DNA from: Streptomyces amritsarensis
GTDB lineage: Bacteria; Actinomycetota; Actinomycetes; Streptomycetales; Streptomycetaceae
Assembly: GCF_001953875.1 (NCBI RefSeq)
Contig: NZ_MQUR01000020.1
Coordinates: 1 to 64,000 of the forward strand
DNA length: 64,000 nucleotides
Direction: 5' to 3'
A program made the translations under genes and the position numbers. Positions 1 to 8,294 of the stretch are shown here, one piece after another; positions within the stretch are counted from its first letter, which is position 1; every line of letters begins with the position of its first letter. The notes beneath the pieces are model-generated. The model saw only the letters and a program-made list of their open reading frames with translations. It was not told where the DNA came from and searched no databases.

Positions 1-38
1 GCCTCTGAGCCGAACGGCTTGTAACCAGCCTCACTGTC

Positions 39-75
39 GGCGCCCCCGTCCGGGATACTCCCGGGCGGGGGCGCC
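39..75. terminator. Rho-independent-type hairpin at left edge
   Basis: GGCGCCCCCG and CGGGGGCGCC form a long GC stem with an inner CCGGGA/TCCCGG extension and a 3-nt loop. It probably ends transcription of a gene lying outside the window to the left. There is no clear T-run, as is usual in Streptomyces. Confidence 0.6.
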
Positions 76-135
76 GCCGTATTGTCTACGCATCAGGCCC
101 CGCAACCCTGCTCACCACCAGGAGATGAAGCCCCG

Positions 136-762
136 ATGATCACCCCACCCGTCGTGCACTCGCTGCGCGAGCAGATCCGCGAGCACATCGTGGAGGGGAT
201 CGTCAGCGGACGCTGGAAGCCCGGTGAGCGGATCGTGGAGCGGCGCATCGCCGTGGAGCTGGAGGTCAGCCAGACCCCCGTACGGGAGGCGCTGCGCGAG
301 CTGGAGACGCTGCGGCTGATCGAGTCCGCGCCGAACAAGGGTGTGCGCGTGCGGAACCTCTCCGCCGCGGACCTGGAGGAGATCTACCCGGTCCGGGCGG
401 GTCTGGAGCAGATCGCGGCCGAGCTGGCGGCGCCGCGGCTGGCGGCCGACTGCTCGGCGCTGGAGCCGCACGTGGCGGCCCTGTGGGAGGCCGACCGCAG
501 CTCGGACGGCACGGCGCAGGTGCGGCACACGGTCGGCTTCCACCGGGAGATGGTGCGGGCGGCCGGGAACAGCGTGCTGCTGCACACCTGGGAGAGCCTG
601 GGCATCGAGGTGTTCACGGCCCTGTCCATCCGCTGGCTGGGGACCGTCCAGAAGTCCTACGCGGAGGAGCACGAGGCGCTCGTGGAGGCCTTCCGCAGTC
701 GGGATCCGGACATCGGCGTCCTGGTGAAGCGGCACGTCCTGGGCTGCGCACCCCGGGCCTGA
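136..762 (+). CDS. GntR family (FadR/FCD type) transcriptional regulator
   Basis: This 208-residue protein has an N-terminal winged helix-turn-helix of the GntR family (about residues 5-70, with SQTPVREALRELE as the recognition region). A helical FCD-type ligand domain follows. The ATG at 136 is chosen because AGGAG lies 11 nt upstream; a TTG start at 82 would add 18 residues without a ribosome site. The gene lies just before aceE on the same strand, and the aceE leader holds a perfect palindrome. A PdhR-like role, sensing pyruvate or a related acid and controlling pyruvate dehydrogenase, is therefore the natural inference. The family is certain; the ligand and target are inferred. Confidence 0.85.
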   Translation: MITPPVVHSLREQIREHIVEGIVSGRWKPGERIVERRIAVELEVSQTPVREALRELETLRLIESAPNKGVRVRNLSAADLEEIYPVRAGLEQIAAELAAPRLAADCSALEPHVAALWEADRSSDGTAQVRHTVGFHREMVRAAGNSVLLHTWESLGIEVFTALSIRWLGTVQKSYAEEHEALVEAFRSRDPDIGVLVKRHVLGCAPRA

Positions 763-861
763 GCGACTGTTTCGCCCCGGTTTGCACGGGCACCGCGTGC
801 CCGCTTTACTGGCACGCGGTGCCGACTTTTGCCAGAACGACGTTTCTTTGTCACTTTTATT

Positions 862-878
862 TGATCGATCATCGATCA
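862..878. promoter_or_regulatory. Palindromic operator candidate before aceE
   Basis: TGATCGAT-C-ATCGATCA is a perfect 8-1-8 palindrome, about 107 nt before the aceE start and 100 nt after the GntR gene. FCD-type GntR proteins bind short palindromes of this size, so this is a good candidate operator for the adjacent regulator. Confidence 0.5.
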
Positions 879-984
879 GGGATTTACAGTCGTCGCCGGG
901 CCTCAACCAGGTCCACCGACCCTGTCCTGCCCGTCAGGGATTTTCTTCACCACCTCTCCTTTGTCCGGAAGGCGGCGCACAGCG

Positions 985-3666
985 ATGTCCGACCCCGTAG
1001 GAAAGCTTCCGAGCGAGCTCGACCAGCTCCCGGACCGCGACACCGAGGAGACCGCCGAATGGGCGGCCTCCCTCGACGCCGTCGCACAGGCCGCCGGTAC
1101 GCGCCGCGCCGAATACCTGCTCCGCCGCACGCTCCAGCACGCCGAGGCCGCCGGCCTCGCCCTGCCGAAGCTGCTGGAGACGGACTACGTCAACACCATC
1201 CCCACCTCCGCGGAGCCCGAGTTCCCGGGTGACGAGGCGATGGAGGCCAGGATCACCGCCTGGAACCGCTGGAACGCGGCCGCCATGGTGACCCGCGGCT
1301 CCAAGTACGGCGTCGGCGGCCACATCGCCACCTTCGCCTCCGCCGCATGGCTGTACGAGACCGGCTTCCAGCACTTCTTCCGCGGGAAGGAGGCCGACGG
1401 GTCGGGCGACCAGCTCTACATCCAGGGCCACGCCTCCCCCGGCATCTACGCCCGCGCCTTCCTCGACGGCCGGATCTCCGAGCAGCAGCTCGACAACTTC
1501 CGGCAGGAGTCCGGCGGCAACGGCCTGCCCTCCTACCCGCACCCGCGGCGCCTGCCGTGGCTGTGGGAGTTCCCCACGGTCTCGATGGGCCTCGGCCCGC
1601 TCTCCGCGATCTACCAGGCGCGCTTCAACCGCTACCTGCAGAACCGGAACATCAAGGACACCGCGAACTCGCACGTCTGGGCCTTCCTCGGCGACGGCGA
1701 GATGGACGAGCCGGAGTCGACCGCCGCCCTGGCCCTGGCCTCCCGCGAGCAGCTCGACAACCTGACCTTCGTCATCAACTGCAACCTGCAGCGCCTCGAC
1801 GGTCCGGTCCGCGCCAACTTCCGCGTCGTCCAGGAGCTGGAGGCGCAGTTCCGCGGCGCCGGCTGGAACGTCATCAAGACCCTGTGGGGCTCCGCCTGGG
1901 ACGAGCTGTTCCAGCTCGACACCACGGGCGCCCTGGTCCGCCGCCTGCGCGAGGTACCGGACGCGCAGTTCCAGACGTACGCGACGCGCGACGTGGCCTA
2001 CATCCGCCAGCACTTCTTCGGCGCCAACGCCGAGCTCACCGCCCTCGGCGGCCTGCTCTCCGACGCGAAGATCGCCGAGTGCTTCCACACCTCGCGCGGC
2101 GGCCACGAGCCCCGCAAGGTCTACGCCGCGTACAAGGCCGCCCTGGAGCACAAGGGCGCGCCGACGGTCATCCTGGCGCAGACCGTCAAGGGCTACACCC
2201 TGGGTGCCGGGTTCGAGTCGAAGAACGCGAACCACCAGATGAAGAAGCTGACCATCGACGAGTTCAAGGGCATGCGCGACAAGCTCGGACTCCCGATCCC
2301 GGACAGCGCCTTCGAGGGCGGCCAGGTCCCGTACGGCCACCCCGGTGCGAACAGCCCCGAGGTGCGCTACCTCAACGAGCGCCGCGCGGCCCTCGGCGGC
2401 CCGGCTCCGGCCCGCAAGGTCCACCACGTGGCCCTGCCCGCCCCGGCCGAGCGCTCCTTCGCCCCGCTCATCAAGGGCTCCGGCAAGCAGGAGATGGCCA
2501 CCACCATGGCCTTCGTCCGCCTCGTCAAGGACCTGATGCGGGACAAGGAGACCGGCAAGCGCTGGGTGCCGATCGTCCCCGACGAGGCCCGTACCTTCGG
2601 TATGGAGTCCCTCTTCCCGTCGGCCGGCATCTACTCGCCGCTGGGTCAGACGTACGAGCCGGTCGACCGCGACCAGCTGATGTACTACAAGGAGGCCAAG
2701 GACGGCCAGATCCTCAACGAGGGGATCACCGAGGCCGGCGCCATGGCCGACTTCATCGCCGCCTGCACGTCGTACGCGACGCACGGCGAGCCGATGATCC
2801 CGTTCTACATCTTCTACTCGATGTTCGGCTGGCAGCGCACCGCCGACCAGATGTGGCAGCTCGCCGACCAGCTCGGCAAGGGCTTCATCGTCGGCGCCAC
2901 CGCCGGCCGCACGACGCTGACCGGTGAGGGCCTCCAGCACGCGGACGGCCACTCGCACCTGATCGCGTCCACGAACCCGGCGTCGCTCAACTACGACCCG
3001 GCCTTCGCGTACGAGATCGCGGTGATCGTCAAGGACGGTCTGCGGCGCATGTACGGCGAGCAGCCGGAGGACGTCTTCTACTACCTGACGGTCTACAACG
3101 AGCCGAAGGTGCAGCCGGCGATGCCGGAGGGCGTGGAGGAGGGCATCCTCAAGGGCCTCTACCGCTTCAACCAGGCCTCCGACCTGGAGAACGCGCCGGC
3201 CGCCGACGCCGCGAAGATCCAGCTGATGGCCTCGGGCACCGCGATCCACTGGATCCTTCAGGCGCAGGCGCTGCTCGCCGCCGACTGGAACGTGGCCGCC
3301 GACGTCTGGTCCGCCACCTCCTGGGGCGAGCTGCGCCGCGACGCGCTGGAGTGCGACGAGGCGCTGCTGCGCGGCGAGGTCCGCACCCCGTACGTCACCC
3401 GCGCCCTGGAGGGTGCGGCCGGCCCGGTCCTCGCCGTGTCCGACTGGATGCGCCAGGTCCCGGACCAGATCAGCCAGTGGGTGGAGCAGGACTACACCTC
3501 GCTGGGCACGGACGGCTTCGGTCTGTCCGACACCCGTGAGGGCGCCCGCCGCCACTTCGGTGTCGACGCCCAGTCGATCGTGGTGGCCGCGCTGGCCCAG
3601 CTCGCCCGCCGCGGCGAGGTACCGGCCTCCGCCGTCAAGGAGGCCCGGGAGCGCTACGGCCTCTGA
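985..3666 (+). CDS. aceE: Pyruvate dehydrogenase E1 component, homodimeric type
   Basis: AceE decarboxylates pyruvate with thiamine diphosphate and passes the acetyl group to the lipoyl domains of E2, linking glycolysis to the TCA cycle. The 893-residue length is right for the homodimeric alpha-2 form. The thiamine diphosphate motif [10 protein letters not shown] begins near residue 236 and is followed by the INCN end of the motif. Family landmarks such as GHIATFAS and the C-terminal transketolase-like domain are present. The ATG at 985 has GGAAGG upstream; an in-frame TTG at 961 is less likely. The E2 and E3 genes are not in the window. lipA and lipB, which make the lipoyl cofactor for E2, lie 8 kb away. 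Confidence 0.97.
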   Translation: MSDPVGKLPSELDQLPDRDTEETAEWAASLDAVAQAAGTRRAEYLLRRTLQHAEAAGLALPKLLETDYVNTIPTSAEPEFPGDEAMEARITAWNRWNAAAMVTRGSKYGVGGHIATFASAAWLYETGFQHFFRGKEADGSGDQLYIQGHASPGIYARAFLDGRISEQQLDNFRQESGGNGLPSYPHPRRLPWLWEFPTVSMGLGPLSAIYQARFNRYLQNRNIKDTANSHVWAFLGDGEMDEPESTAALALASREQLDNLTFVINCNLQRLDGPVRANFRVVQELEAQFRGAGWNVIKTLWGSAWDELFQLDTTGALVRRLREVPDAQFQTYATRDVAYIRQHFFGANAELTALGGLLSDAKIAECFHTSRGGHEPRKVYAAYKAALEHKGAPTVILAQTVKGYTLGAGFESKNANHQMKKLTIDEFKGMRDKLGLPIPDSAFEGGQVPYGHPGANSPEVRYLNERRAALGGPAPARKVHHVALPAPAERSFAPLIKGSGKQEMATTMAFVRLVKDLMRDKETGKRWVPIVPDEARTFGMESLFPSAGIYSPLGQTYEPVDRDQLMYYKEAKDGQILNEGITEAGAMADFIAACTSYATHGEPMIPFYIFYSMFGWQRTADQMWQLADQLGKGFIVGATAGRTTLTGEGLQHADGHSHLIASTNPASLNYDPAFAYEIAVIVKDGLRRMYGEQPEDVFYYLTVYNEPKVQPAMPEGVEEGILKGLYRFNQASDLENAPAADAAKIQLMASGTAIHWILQAQALLAADWNVAADVWSATSWGELRRDALECDEALLRGEVRTPYVTRALEGAAGPVLAVSDWMRQVPDQISQWVEQDYTSLGTDGFGLSDTREGARRHFGVDAQSIVVAALAQLARRGEVPASAVKEARERYGL

Positions 3667-3688
3667 GCCGTGTGCACGACCGAACCGA

Positions 3689-3722
3689 GAGGCGGTCCGT
3701 CCCTAGCGGGGCGGGCCGCCTC
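3689..3722. terminator. Shared hairpin terminator, aceE and kinase
   Basis: GAGGCGG-CC and GG-CCGCCTC pair around a short loop, followed on the + strand by CGGGCTTTT. The stop codon of the convergent kinase gene sits in the loop, so the structure can end transcription from both sides. Confidence 0.7.
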
Positions 3723-5298
3723 CGGGCTTTTCCACCGGCCCGGGCGGTGCGTGGACGGGACGGTCCCCGGCCCGGCCCAGCCGCCGCAGCGCGGTCTCCA
3801 GGTGGCGGCTCAGATCGGCCCGCTCCGCGTCGAGCTGCCAGGCGGTTTCCTCCCGTAGGCGCCGGGCTTCCGCGCGCGCCTCCGCCACCAGCCCCTCGGC
3901 CCACCTGCGGGCATCGAGGCGGACGAACCGGGCCTGCTCGTCCGCGTCGTCCAGTGCGCGTTCCGCTTCCAGCCAGCACCCCTGTGCGTACTCCTCGGCC
4001 CGCGCGACGCGCTCCTCGGCCTCCGCCTCCCACTGCGCGAGGTCCTGCTCGGCCCTCTCCCGGCGTTCGCGGAGTTCTTCGGCCAGGGCGGCGGCGGCCC
4101 GGGTGGCCAGGGCGCGGGCCTCCTCGTGGACGAAGTCGACCTCCCGGAGCCGGGCCGCCGCCTCCTCCTGGGTCTTGCGCGCGGCCCGGTCCGTCTCCAG
4201 GGCCCAGGCGCGCAGGCCGGCGGCGGACTCGGCGTCGCGCAGCGCCTCGGCCCGGGCCTGCTCCGCCCGTGCGCGCAGCTCGGCGGCTTCGGCCCGGTCC
4301 TGCTCGGCCTCGGTCAGCACCCGCAGGGCGTTCTCCGCGGCCTTCCGTTCCAGTACCCGCGCCCTGGCCCGGGCGTCCTGCTCGATCCGGTCGGCCTCCT
4401 CGCGCGCGGCCCGTTCCCGCGCCGCCTCCCGCTCCCGCAGGTGCTCGCCCCGGGCCTGCTCCAGCTCGCGGGCCACGGTGTCGGCGTCCGGGGGCCGGTC
4501 GGCCGGGTCCTTGGCCAGCAGCCGCATCACCAGGTCGAGGAGCCGGGACGGGACGCCGTCCACGAGCGGCTCGGGCGCCTCTTCGTGGACCTGCCGGTAG
4601 AGCACGCCGTGGAAGGTGGTGGCGGTGAAGGGCGGGGTGCCCGCGAGTCCCTCGTACAGGAGGCAGCCCAGACTGTAGAGGTCGGCGCGGTGGTCGATCA
4701 CGGCGTCGCCGCGGCACTGCTCGGGGGACATGTACCAGGGGGTGCCCGGCCCGGTGCCGTCCGGTGTGAGGGGCGCGGCCCGCAGGGTGTCGCCGAGGAA
4801 GGCCGCCACGCCGAAGTCGAGGACCTTGACCGCCCCGGTGGAGGTCAGCACGACGTTCTGCGGTTTGATGTCGCGGTGTACGAGGTTCTGCGCGTGCGCA
4901 GCGGACAGGGCGGCGGCGATCCGCGCGGCCCAGTCGACCAGTTCCGGCCACGGCACTCCCGACGGACGCCGGAAGGCCTCGTCCAGGGTGATCCCGTGCA
5001 GGCGTTCCATCACCAGGTAGAGCAGCCGCCGTCCGCCCAGCCGCGCCGTTCCGCAGTCGTGCACCGCCACGGTGTGCTCGTTCGGCAGGGCGGCCGCGCG
5101 GACCTCGCGCTGGAAGCGCAGCTCCACCTCCGTCTCGCGGGGACCGGGCTCGGGGAGGATCAGCTTCACCGCGACCTGCCGCTGCATCCGCGTGTCGAGC
5201 GCCTCCCACACCTCCCCCATCCCGCCGGCGCCGAGTACGGTCCCCAGCCGGTACCTCCGGTCGATCAGCGTGTCCCGCTCGGCCAGTCCACCCCGCAT
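3703..5298 (-). CDS. Ser/Thr protein kinase with long C-terminal coiled coil
   Basis: This 531-residue Hanks-type kinase shows the glycine loop GAGGMGEV (residues 23-30), the catalytic lysine in VAVKL (K45), the catalytic loop HRDIKPQN (141-148), DFG (161-163) and SPEQ in place of APE. From about residue 275 to 505 the chain is nearly all Ala, Glu and Arg with heptad-like spacing, which predicts a long coiled coil. The tail is Pro/Gly-rich. There is no transmembrane helix and no PASTA repeat, so this is a cytoplasmic kinase unlike PknB. The ATG at 5298 has GGGAGGG upstream. The coiled coil suggests oligomerisation or attachment to a scaffold; the substrate is unknown. Confidence 0.88.
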   Translation of the reverse strand: MRGGLAERDTLIDRRYRLGTVLGAGGMGEVWEALDTRMQRQVAVKLILPEPGPRETEVELRFQREVRAAALPNEHTVAVHDCGTARLGGRRLLYLVMERLHGITLDEAFRRPSGVPWPELVDWAARIAAALSAAHAQNLVHRDIKPQNVVLTSTGAVKVLDFGVAAFLGDTLRAAPLTPDGTGPGTPWYMSPEQCRGDAVIDHRADLYSLGCLLYEGLAGTPPFTATTFHGVLYRQVHEEAPEPLVDGVPSRLLDLVMRLLAKDPADRPPDADTVARELEQARGEHLREREAARERAAREEADRIEQDARARARVLERKAAENALRVLTEAEQDRAEAAELRARAEQARAEALRDAESAAGLRAWALETDRAARKTQEEAAARLREVDFVHEEARALATRAAAALAEELRERRERAEQDLAQWEAEAEERVARAEEYAQGCWLEAERALDDADEQARFVRLDARRWAEGLVAEARAEARRLREETAWQLDAERADLSRHLETALRRLGRAGDRPVHAPPGPVEKPGGGPPR

Positions 5299-5440
5299 GA
5301 ACCCTCCCGCCCCGCCGTGCCCTGCCGTCGAGTATGGGGCCGCGGGGGCGCGGCGCGCCCGGAACCGGGAAGGGCGGAACCAGCCCTTCGACGCATACGC
5401 GGTGGCGGTGCGGGGGCGCAGCCGTGATGCTGGAGCCGTG

Positions 5441-5959
5441 ATGGACGAGACGGAGTTCTGGGAGATCGTCGACCGTACCCGCGAGGCCGCCGACGGCGAC
5501 CCCGAGGAGCATGCCGAGCTGCTCGTGGAGCGGCTGGCGCAGCTCGATCCGGACTCCGTCCTGGACTTCGCCCGGCACTTCGAGTCGCGGTACAACCGGG
5601 CGTACACCTGGGACCTGTGGGGTGCGGCCTGGGTGCTGCTCGACGGGGCGAGCGACGACGCCTTCGACTACTTCCGCTGCTGGCTGATCGGCCAGGGCCG
5701 GGAGGTCTTCGAGGGCGGGGTGCACGATCCGGACCGTCTGGCGGAGCTGCTGGGTGATTTCGACGAGGAGATCGACGGGGACGGCGAGGAGCTCGGGTAC
5801 GCGGCCGACGAGGCGTACGAGCAGCTGACCGGGGCGGTGGCCCCGGACCTGGGCATCGCGTTGCAGGCGGCGGAGCCGGAGGGCACCCCGCTGGACTTCG
5901 AGAACGAAGCCGTGCTCGCGGAGCGCTTCCCCCGGCTGTGGGACCGGTTCAGGGGCTGA
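5441..5959 (+). CDS. DUF4240 domain protein
   Basis: This acidic 172-residue protein matches the DUF4240 family, seen in the opening FWEIVDRTR, the central WDLWGAAWVL, and FDYFRCWLIGQGREVFE. The family is common in Streptomyces and has no established biochemical role. It has no signal peptide or membrane segment. The ATG at 5441 is chosen because the open frame upstream has no homology-like content and overlaps the promoter side of the kinase gene. The gene is divergent from the kinase and convergent with the SDR gene. Confidence 0.8.
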   Translation: MDETEFWEIVDRTREAADGDPEEHAELLVERLAQLDPDSVLDFARHFESRYNRAYTWDLWGAAWVLLDGASDDAFDYFRCWLIGQGREVFEGGVHDPDRLAELLGDFDEEIDGDGEELGYAADEAYEQLTGAVAPDLGIALQAAEPEGTPLDFENEAVLAERFPRLWDRFRG

Positions 5960-5968
5960 CGCCCCGCT

Positions 5969-6739
5969 TCAGCAGTGCGTGCCGCCGTCGATGCGGATCT
6001 CGGTGCCGGTGATGAAGGCGCCGTCCTCGGAGCCGAGCATGGCGACGACGCCGGCGACGGTCTCGGGGCCGGCGAAGCCCTGTCCGATGGCCGGGGCGAG
6101 CTTGGCGAAGAGGGACCAGTCGGTGTCCTCGGGCAGGCCGGGGCCGCTGCCGGTGGTCATGCCGCTCTCGATGGAGCCGGGTGCGACGCTGACGAAGCGC
6201 AGGCCCTGCTTGCTGTACTCGGCGGCCAGCGCGTGGGTCATGGACTGGATACCGCCCTTGCTGGCCGCGTAGGCGGACATGTAGGGGTGGGCGAAGGACG
6301 CCGAGGTGGAGCTGAAGTTCACCACGACCGGCCGGTCGCCGGCGAGCAGGGCCGGCAGGGTCTCGCGGATCATCAGGAAGGTGCCGGTCAGGTTGACCCC
6401 GATGACCTGGTTCCACAGCTCCAGCGTGGTCCGGTGGGTGTGCGCGGAGCGCAGGATGCCGGCCGCGTTGACGAGTACGTCGATCCCGCCGAGGGCGCGG
6501 GTCGCGGCGGCCACGCCCTCCCTGACGGCGTTCTCGTCGGATATGTCGAGGAGTGCGGTGGTCAGCCGGTCCGCGTGGCCCGCGGCGGCGGCGTGTTCGG
6601 CGGTGGCCTTCAGGCCGGCCTCGGCGATGTCCACGGCATGGACCCGGCCGCCCTCGGCGAGGAGCCGGTGGACGGTGGCGCGGCCGATGCCGGAGCCGCC
6701 GCCGGTGATGAGGACGCGACGTCCTTCGTAACGGTTCAT
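5969..6739 (-). CDS. Short-chain dehydrogenase/reductase (SDR)
   Basis: This 256-residue classical SDR has the nucleotide-binding motif TGGGSGIG near residue 13, NAAG in the middle, and the catalytic YAASK. A typical C-terminal IDGG motif is present. It should be a cytoplasmic NAD(P)-dependent alcohol/ketone oxidoreductase; the substrate cannot be read from sequence. MNRYEGRR at 6739 is the expected SDR start, and a longer frame from 6766 would run into the operator region. It is divergent from a TetR gene with a perfect palindrome between them, so it is probably that regulator's target. Confidence 0.9.
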   Translation of the reverse strand: MNRYEGRRVLITGGGSGIGRATVHRLLAEGGRVHAVDIAEAGLKATAEHAAAAGHADRLTTALLDISDENAVREGVAAATRALGGIDVLVNAAGILRSAHTHRTTLELWNQVIGVNLTGTFLMIRETLPALLAGDRPVVVNFSSTSASFAHPYMSAYAASKGGIQSMTHALAAEYSKQGLRFVSVAPGSIESGMTTGSGPGLPEDTDWSLFAKLAPAIGQGFAGPETVAGVVAMLGSEDGAFITGTEIRIDGGTHC

Positions 6740-6768
6740 GGCGTGAGCGTACCGAAGCAGTGGCACGT

Positions 6769-6785
6769 TTTGTCAGGCTGACAAA
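6769..6785. promoter_or_regulatory. TetR operator candidate
   Basis: TTTGTCAG-G-CTGACAAA is a perfect 8-1-8 palindrome in the short divergent gap between the SDR and TetR genes. Its size and TTTGTCAG arms are typical of TetR-family operators. Confidence 0.65.
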
Positions 6786-6826
6786 GAATGCCTGCCTGGA
6801 GAGGGGCGGACGGTAGGCTGCACCCC

Positions 6827-7480
6827 GTGAGATCCCCTCGTCCCTACGCCCCCCAGGCCGGCTCCGGAGCCCAGTCGCTGACCGAGCGCCGCAAGGCCGC
6901 CACCCAGCTGGACATCGCCCGCGCGGCCTGCGAACTGTTCGCCGCGCACGGCCCCGACGGCACCACCGCCGAGGACATCGCCCACCGCGCGGGCGTGGCG
7001 CTGCGTACCTTCTACCGCTACTTCCGCAACAAGCAGGAGGCCGTGGCCCCGCTGCTGGCGGGCGGCGGCGACGCCTGGCGCGCCCTGCTGGCGGAGGAGG
7101 ACCCGGGCACCCCCCTCGGGGAGGCCCTGGAACGCGCCGTCACCCGGTCGCTGAGCGGCCCGCAGGCGGTCGAGGAGGGCTTGGAGGTGACCCGCGGCCT
7201 GCTGCGCGCGGCGGCGGACGACGAGGCCCTGCGGGCCGTCTGGTACCGCGTGAACCAGGAGTCCGAGGAGCGCCTGGTCCCGGTGATCGGCAGGCTGGCG
7301 GGGGCGGACGCGGAGCTGCGGGAGGTACGGCTGCTGGCCGCCGCCGCCACGGACTCGATCCGGGTGGCGCTGGAGCTGTGGTCGCAGACGGACGCCCCCG
7401 TCGCGGGTGCCGGCTCCCCCGCCGAACTCGCGGTGCGGTGCCTGCGCGACCTCACGGGCGCGATGCCCCTGCTGCGCTGA
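6827..7480 (+). CDS. TetR family transcriptional regulator
   Basis: A repressor of about 217 residues with an N-terminal TetR helix-turn-helix: ARAACELFAAHG, then TTAEDIAHRAGVALRTFYRYF as the DNA-reading unit. A variable helical ligand domain follows. The GTG at 6827 is preferred; the alternative ATG at 6788 begins only 2 nt after the palindrome and would give an unusual 13-residue leader. It likely represses itself and the divergent SDR gene. The inducer is unknown. Confidence 0.85.
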   Translation: MRSPRPYAPQAGSGAQSLTERRKAATQLDIARAACELFAAHGPDGTTAEDIAHRAGVALRTFYRYFRNKQEAVAPLLAGGGDAWRALLAEEDPGTPLGEALERAVTRSLSGPQAVEEGLEVTRGLLRAAADDEALRAVWYRVNQESEERLVPVIGRLAGADAELREVRLLAAAATDSIRVALELWSQTDAPVAGAGSPAELAVRCLRDLTGAMPLLR

Positions 7481-7500
7481 ACCAGCGCCGCAGGGGCATC
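7462..7500. terminator. Hairpin terminator spanning the TetR stop
   Basis: GATGCCCCTGC pairs with GCAGGGGCATC, with an inner CGCTG/CAGCG stem and a 3-nt loop. The TetR stop codon lies inside it. It also serves the convergent gene on the minus strand. Confidence 0.7.
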
Positions 7501-7536
7501 GCCCCGGTCCCACGGCCCTCCGTGGTCCGATCGGTC

Positions 7537-8160
7537 TCAGCGGCCGCCACCACCCCAGCCGCCGCCACCGTTGCCGCCACCGTTGCCGCCGCCGTTGCCG
7601 CCGCCCCAGTCACCGTTGCCGCCGCCACCGCCGCCGCCGCCGCCCCAGTCACCGTTGCCGCCGCCACCGCCGCCGCCGCCCCAGTCACCGTTGCCACCGC
7701 GACCGTCACCCCAGTCACCGTTGCCACCGCGACCGTCACCCCAGTCACCGTTGCCACCGCGACCGTCACCCCAGTCGCCGTTCCCGCCGCGACCGTTGCC
7801 CCAGTCGTTCCAGTTGCCGTTGCCGCCGCGGCCGGAGTTGTTCCAGTTCGCGTCGTCGTGCCAGTTGTTGTGGCGCCAGTCGGAGTCGCGCCAGTTGCTG
7901 TCGCGCCAGTAGCCGCGGTCGCCGCCGACGCCCGCGTTGTCCCAGCACCAGCTGGGACGGTCGCGCCAGTCGCGGTTGCAGCAGTAGTCCCACCGGGCGT
8001 CCGAGCGGTGCGAGGGGTACCGGTAGCAGTCGTAGCCGCCGTTCCCGCCGCCACTGCCGGATACGACCGAGGCCGAAGCACTGGCTACGGGGAGCAGACC
8101 TAGGGCGATTCCTGCGGCTCCGGCCATGGTTGCCGCAACGATCCTACGGCGCATTCTCAT
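7537..8160 (-). CDS. Secreted Gly/Asn/Trp-rich repeat protein
   Basis: This 207-residue protein has a clear Sec signal peptide (MRMRRRIVAATMAGAAG to about residue 31, ending ASASA). A short Cys- and Trp-rich segment follows with YDCYRYP and DYCCNRDW. The second half is low complexity: several copies of GRGGNGDWGD, then poly-Gly runs with NGDW and a GGGNGGGN tail. GGAGG stands before the ATG at 8160. No enzyme domain is visible. Such proteins may be extracellular matrix or wall-associated, but this is not shown. Copy number of the repeat may vary between strains because it is built on perfect DNA repeats. Confidence 0.75.
   Translation of the reverse strand: MRMRRRIVAATMAGAAGIALGLLPVASASASVVSGSGGGNGGYDCYRYPSHRSDARWDYCCNRDWRDRPSWCWDNAGVGGDRGYWRDSNWRDSDWRHNNWHDDANWNNSGRGGNGNWNDWGNGRGGNGDWGDGRGGNGDWGDGRGGNGDWGDGRGGNGDWGGGGGGGGNGDWGGGGGGGGGNGDWGGGNGGGNGGGNGGGGWGGGGR
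7681..7800. repeat. 30-bp tandem repeat inside the Gly-rich gene
   Basis: Three identical 30-bp units at 7681-7710, 7711-7740 and 7741-7770 are followed by a degenerate fourth. Each encodes ten residues of the GRGGNGDWGD type on the minus strand. The unit length is a multiple of three, so gain or loss keeps the frame. Confidence 0.9.
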
Positions 8161-8241
8161 GCACCTCCGAACATGTCTCGCTTATGGGGCCTTTAGGTCA
8201 TTTCCACCCTCACTCCGACCGGCCGACCTGTCAAAGCGGAA

Positions 8242-8281
8242 AGGCCCCCCGCCTCGCTCCGTGGAGCGTGGCGGGGGGCCT
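8242..8281 (-). terminator. glnA terminator
   Basis: AGGCCCCCCGCC pairs with GGCGGGGGGCCT, with an inner CGCTCC/GGAGCG stem. It lies 14 nt beyond the glnA stop codon. Confidence 0.75.
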
Positions 8282-8294
8282 CCCATCAGGCATT

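Noticed and set aside
934..3555. 873-codon minus-strand ORF opposite aceE
   Set aside because: It mirrors the third-position GC bias of aceE, with runs of Val, Gly, Arg and Leu and no domain.
6788..6826. ATG at 6788 as TetR start
   Set aside because: It begins 2 nt after a perfect operator palindrome and has no ribosome site.
7681..7800. CRISPR array
   Set aside because: Tandem units without spacers, inside a coding frame.
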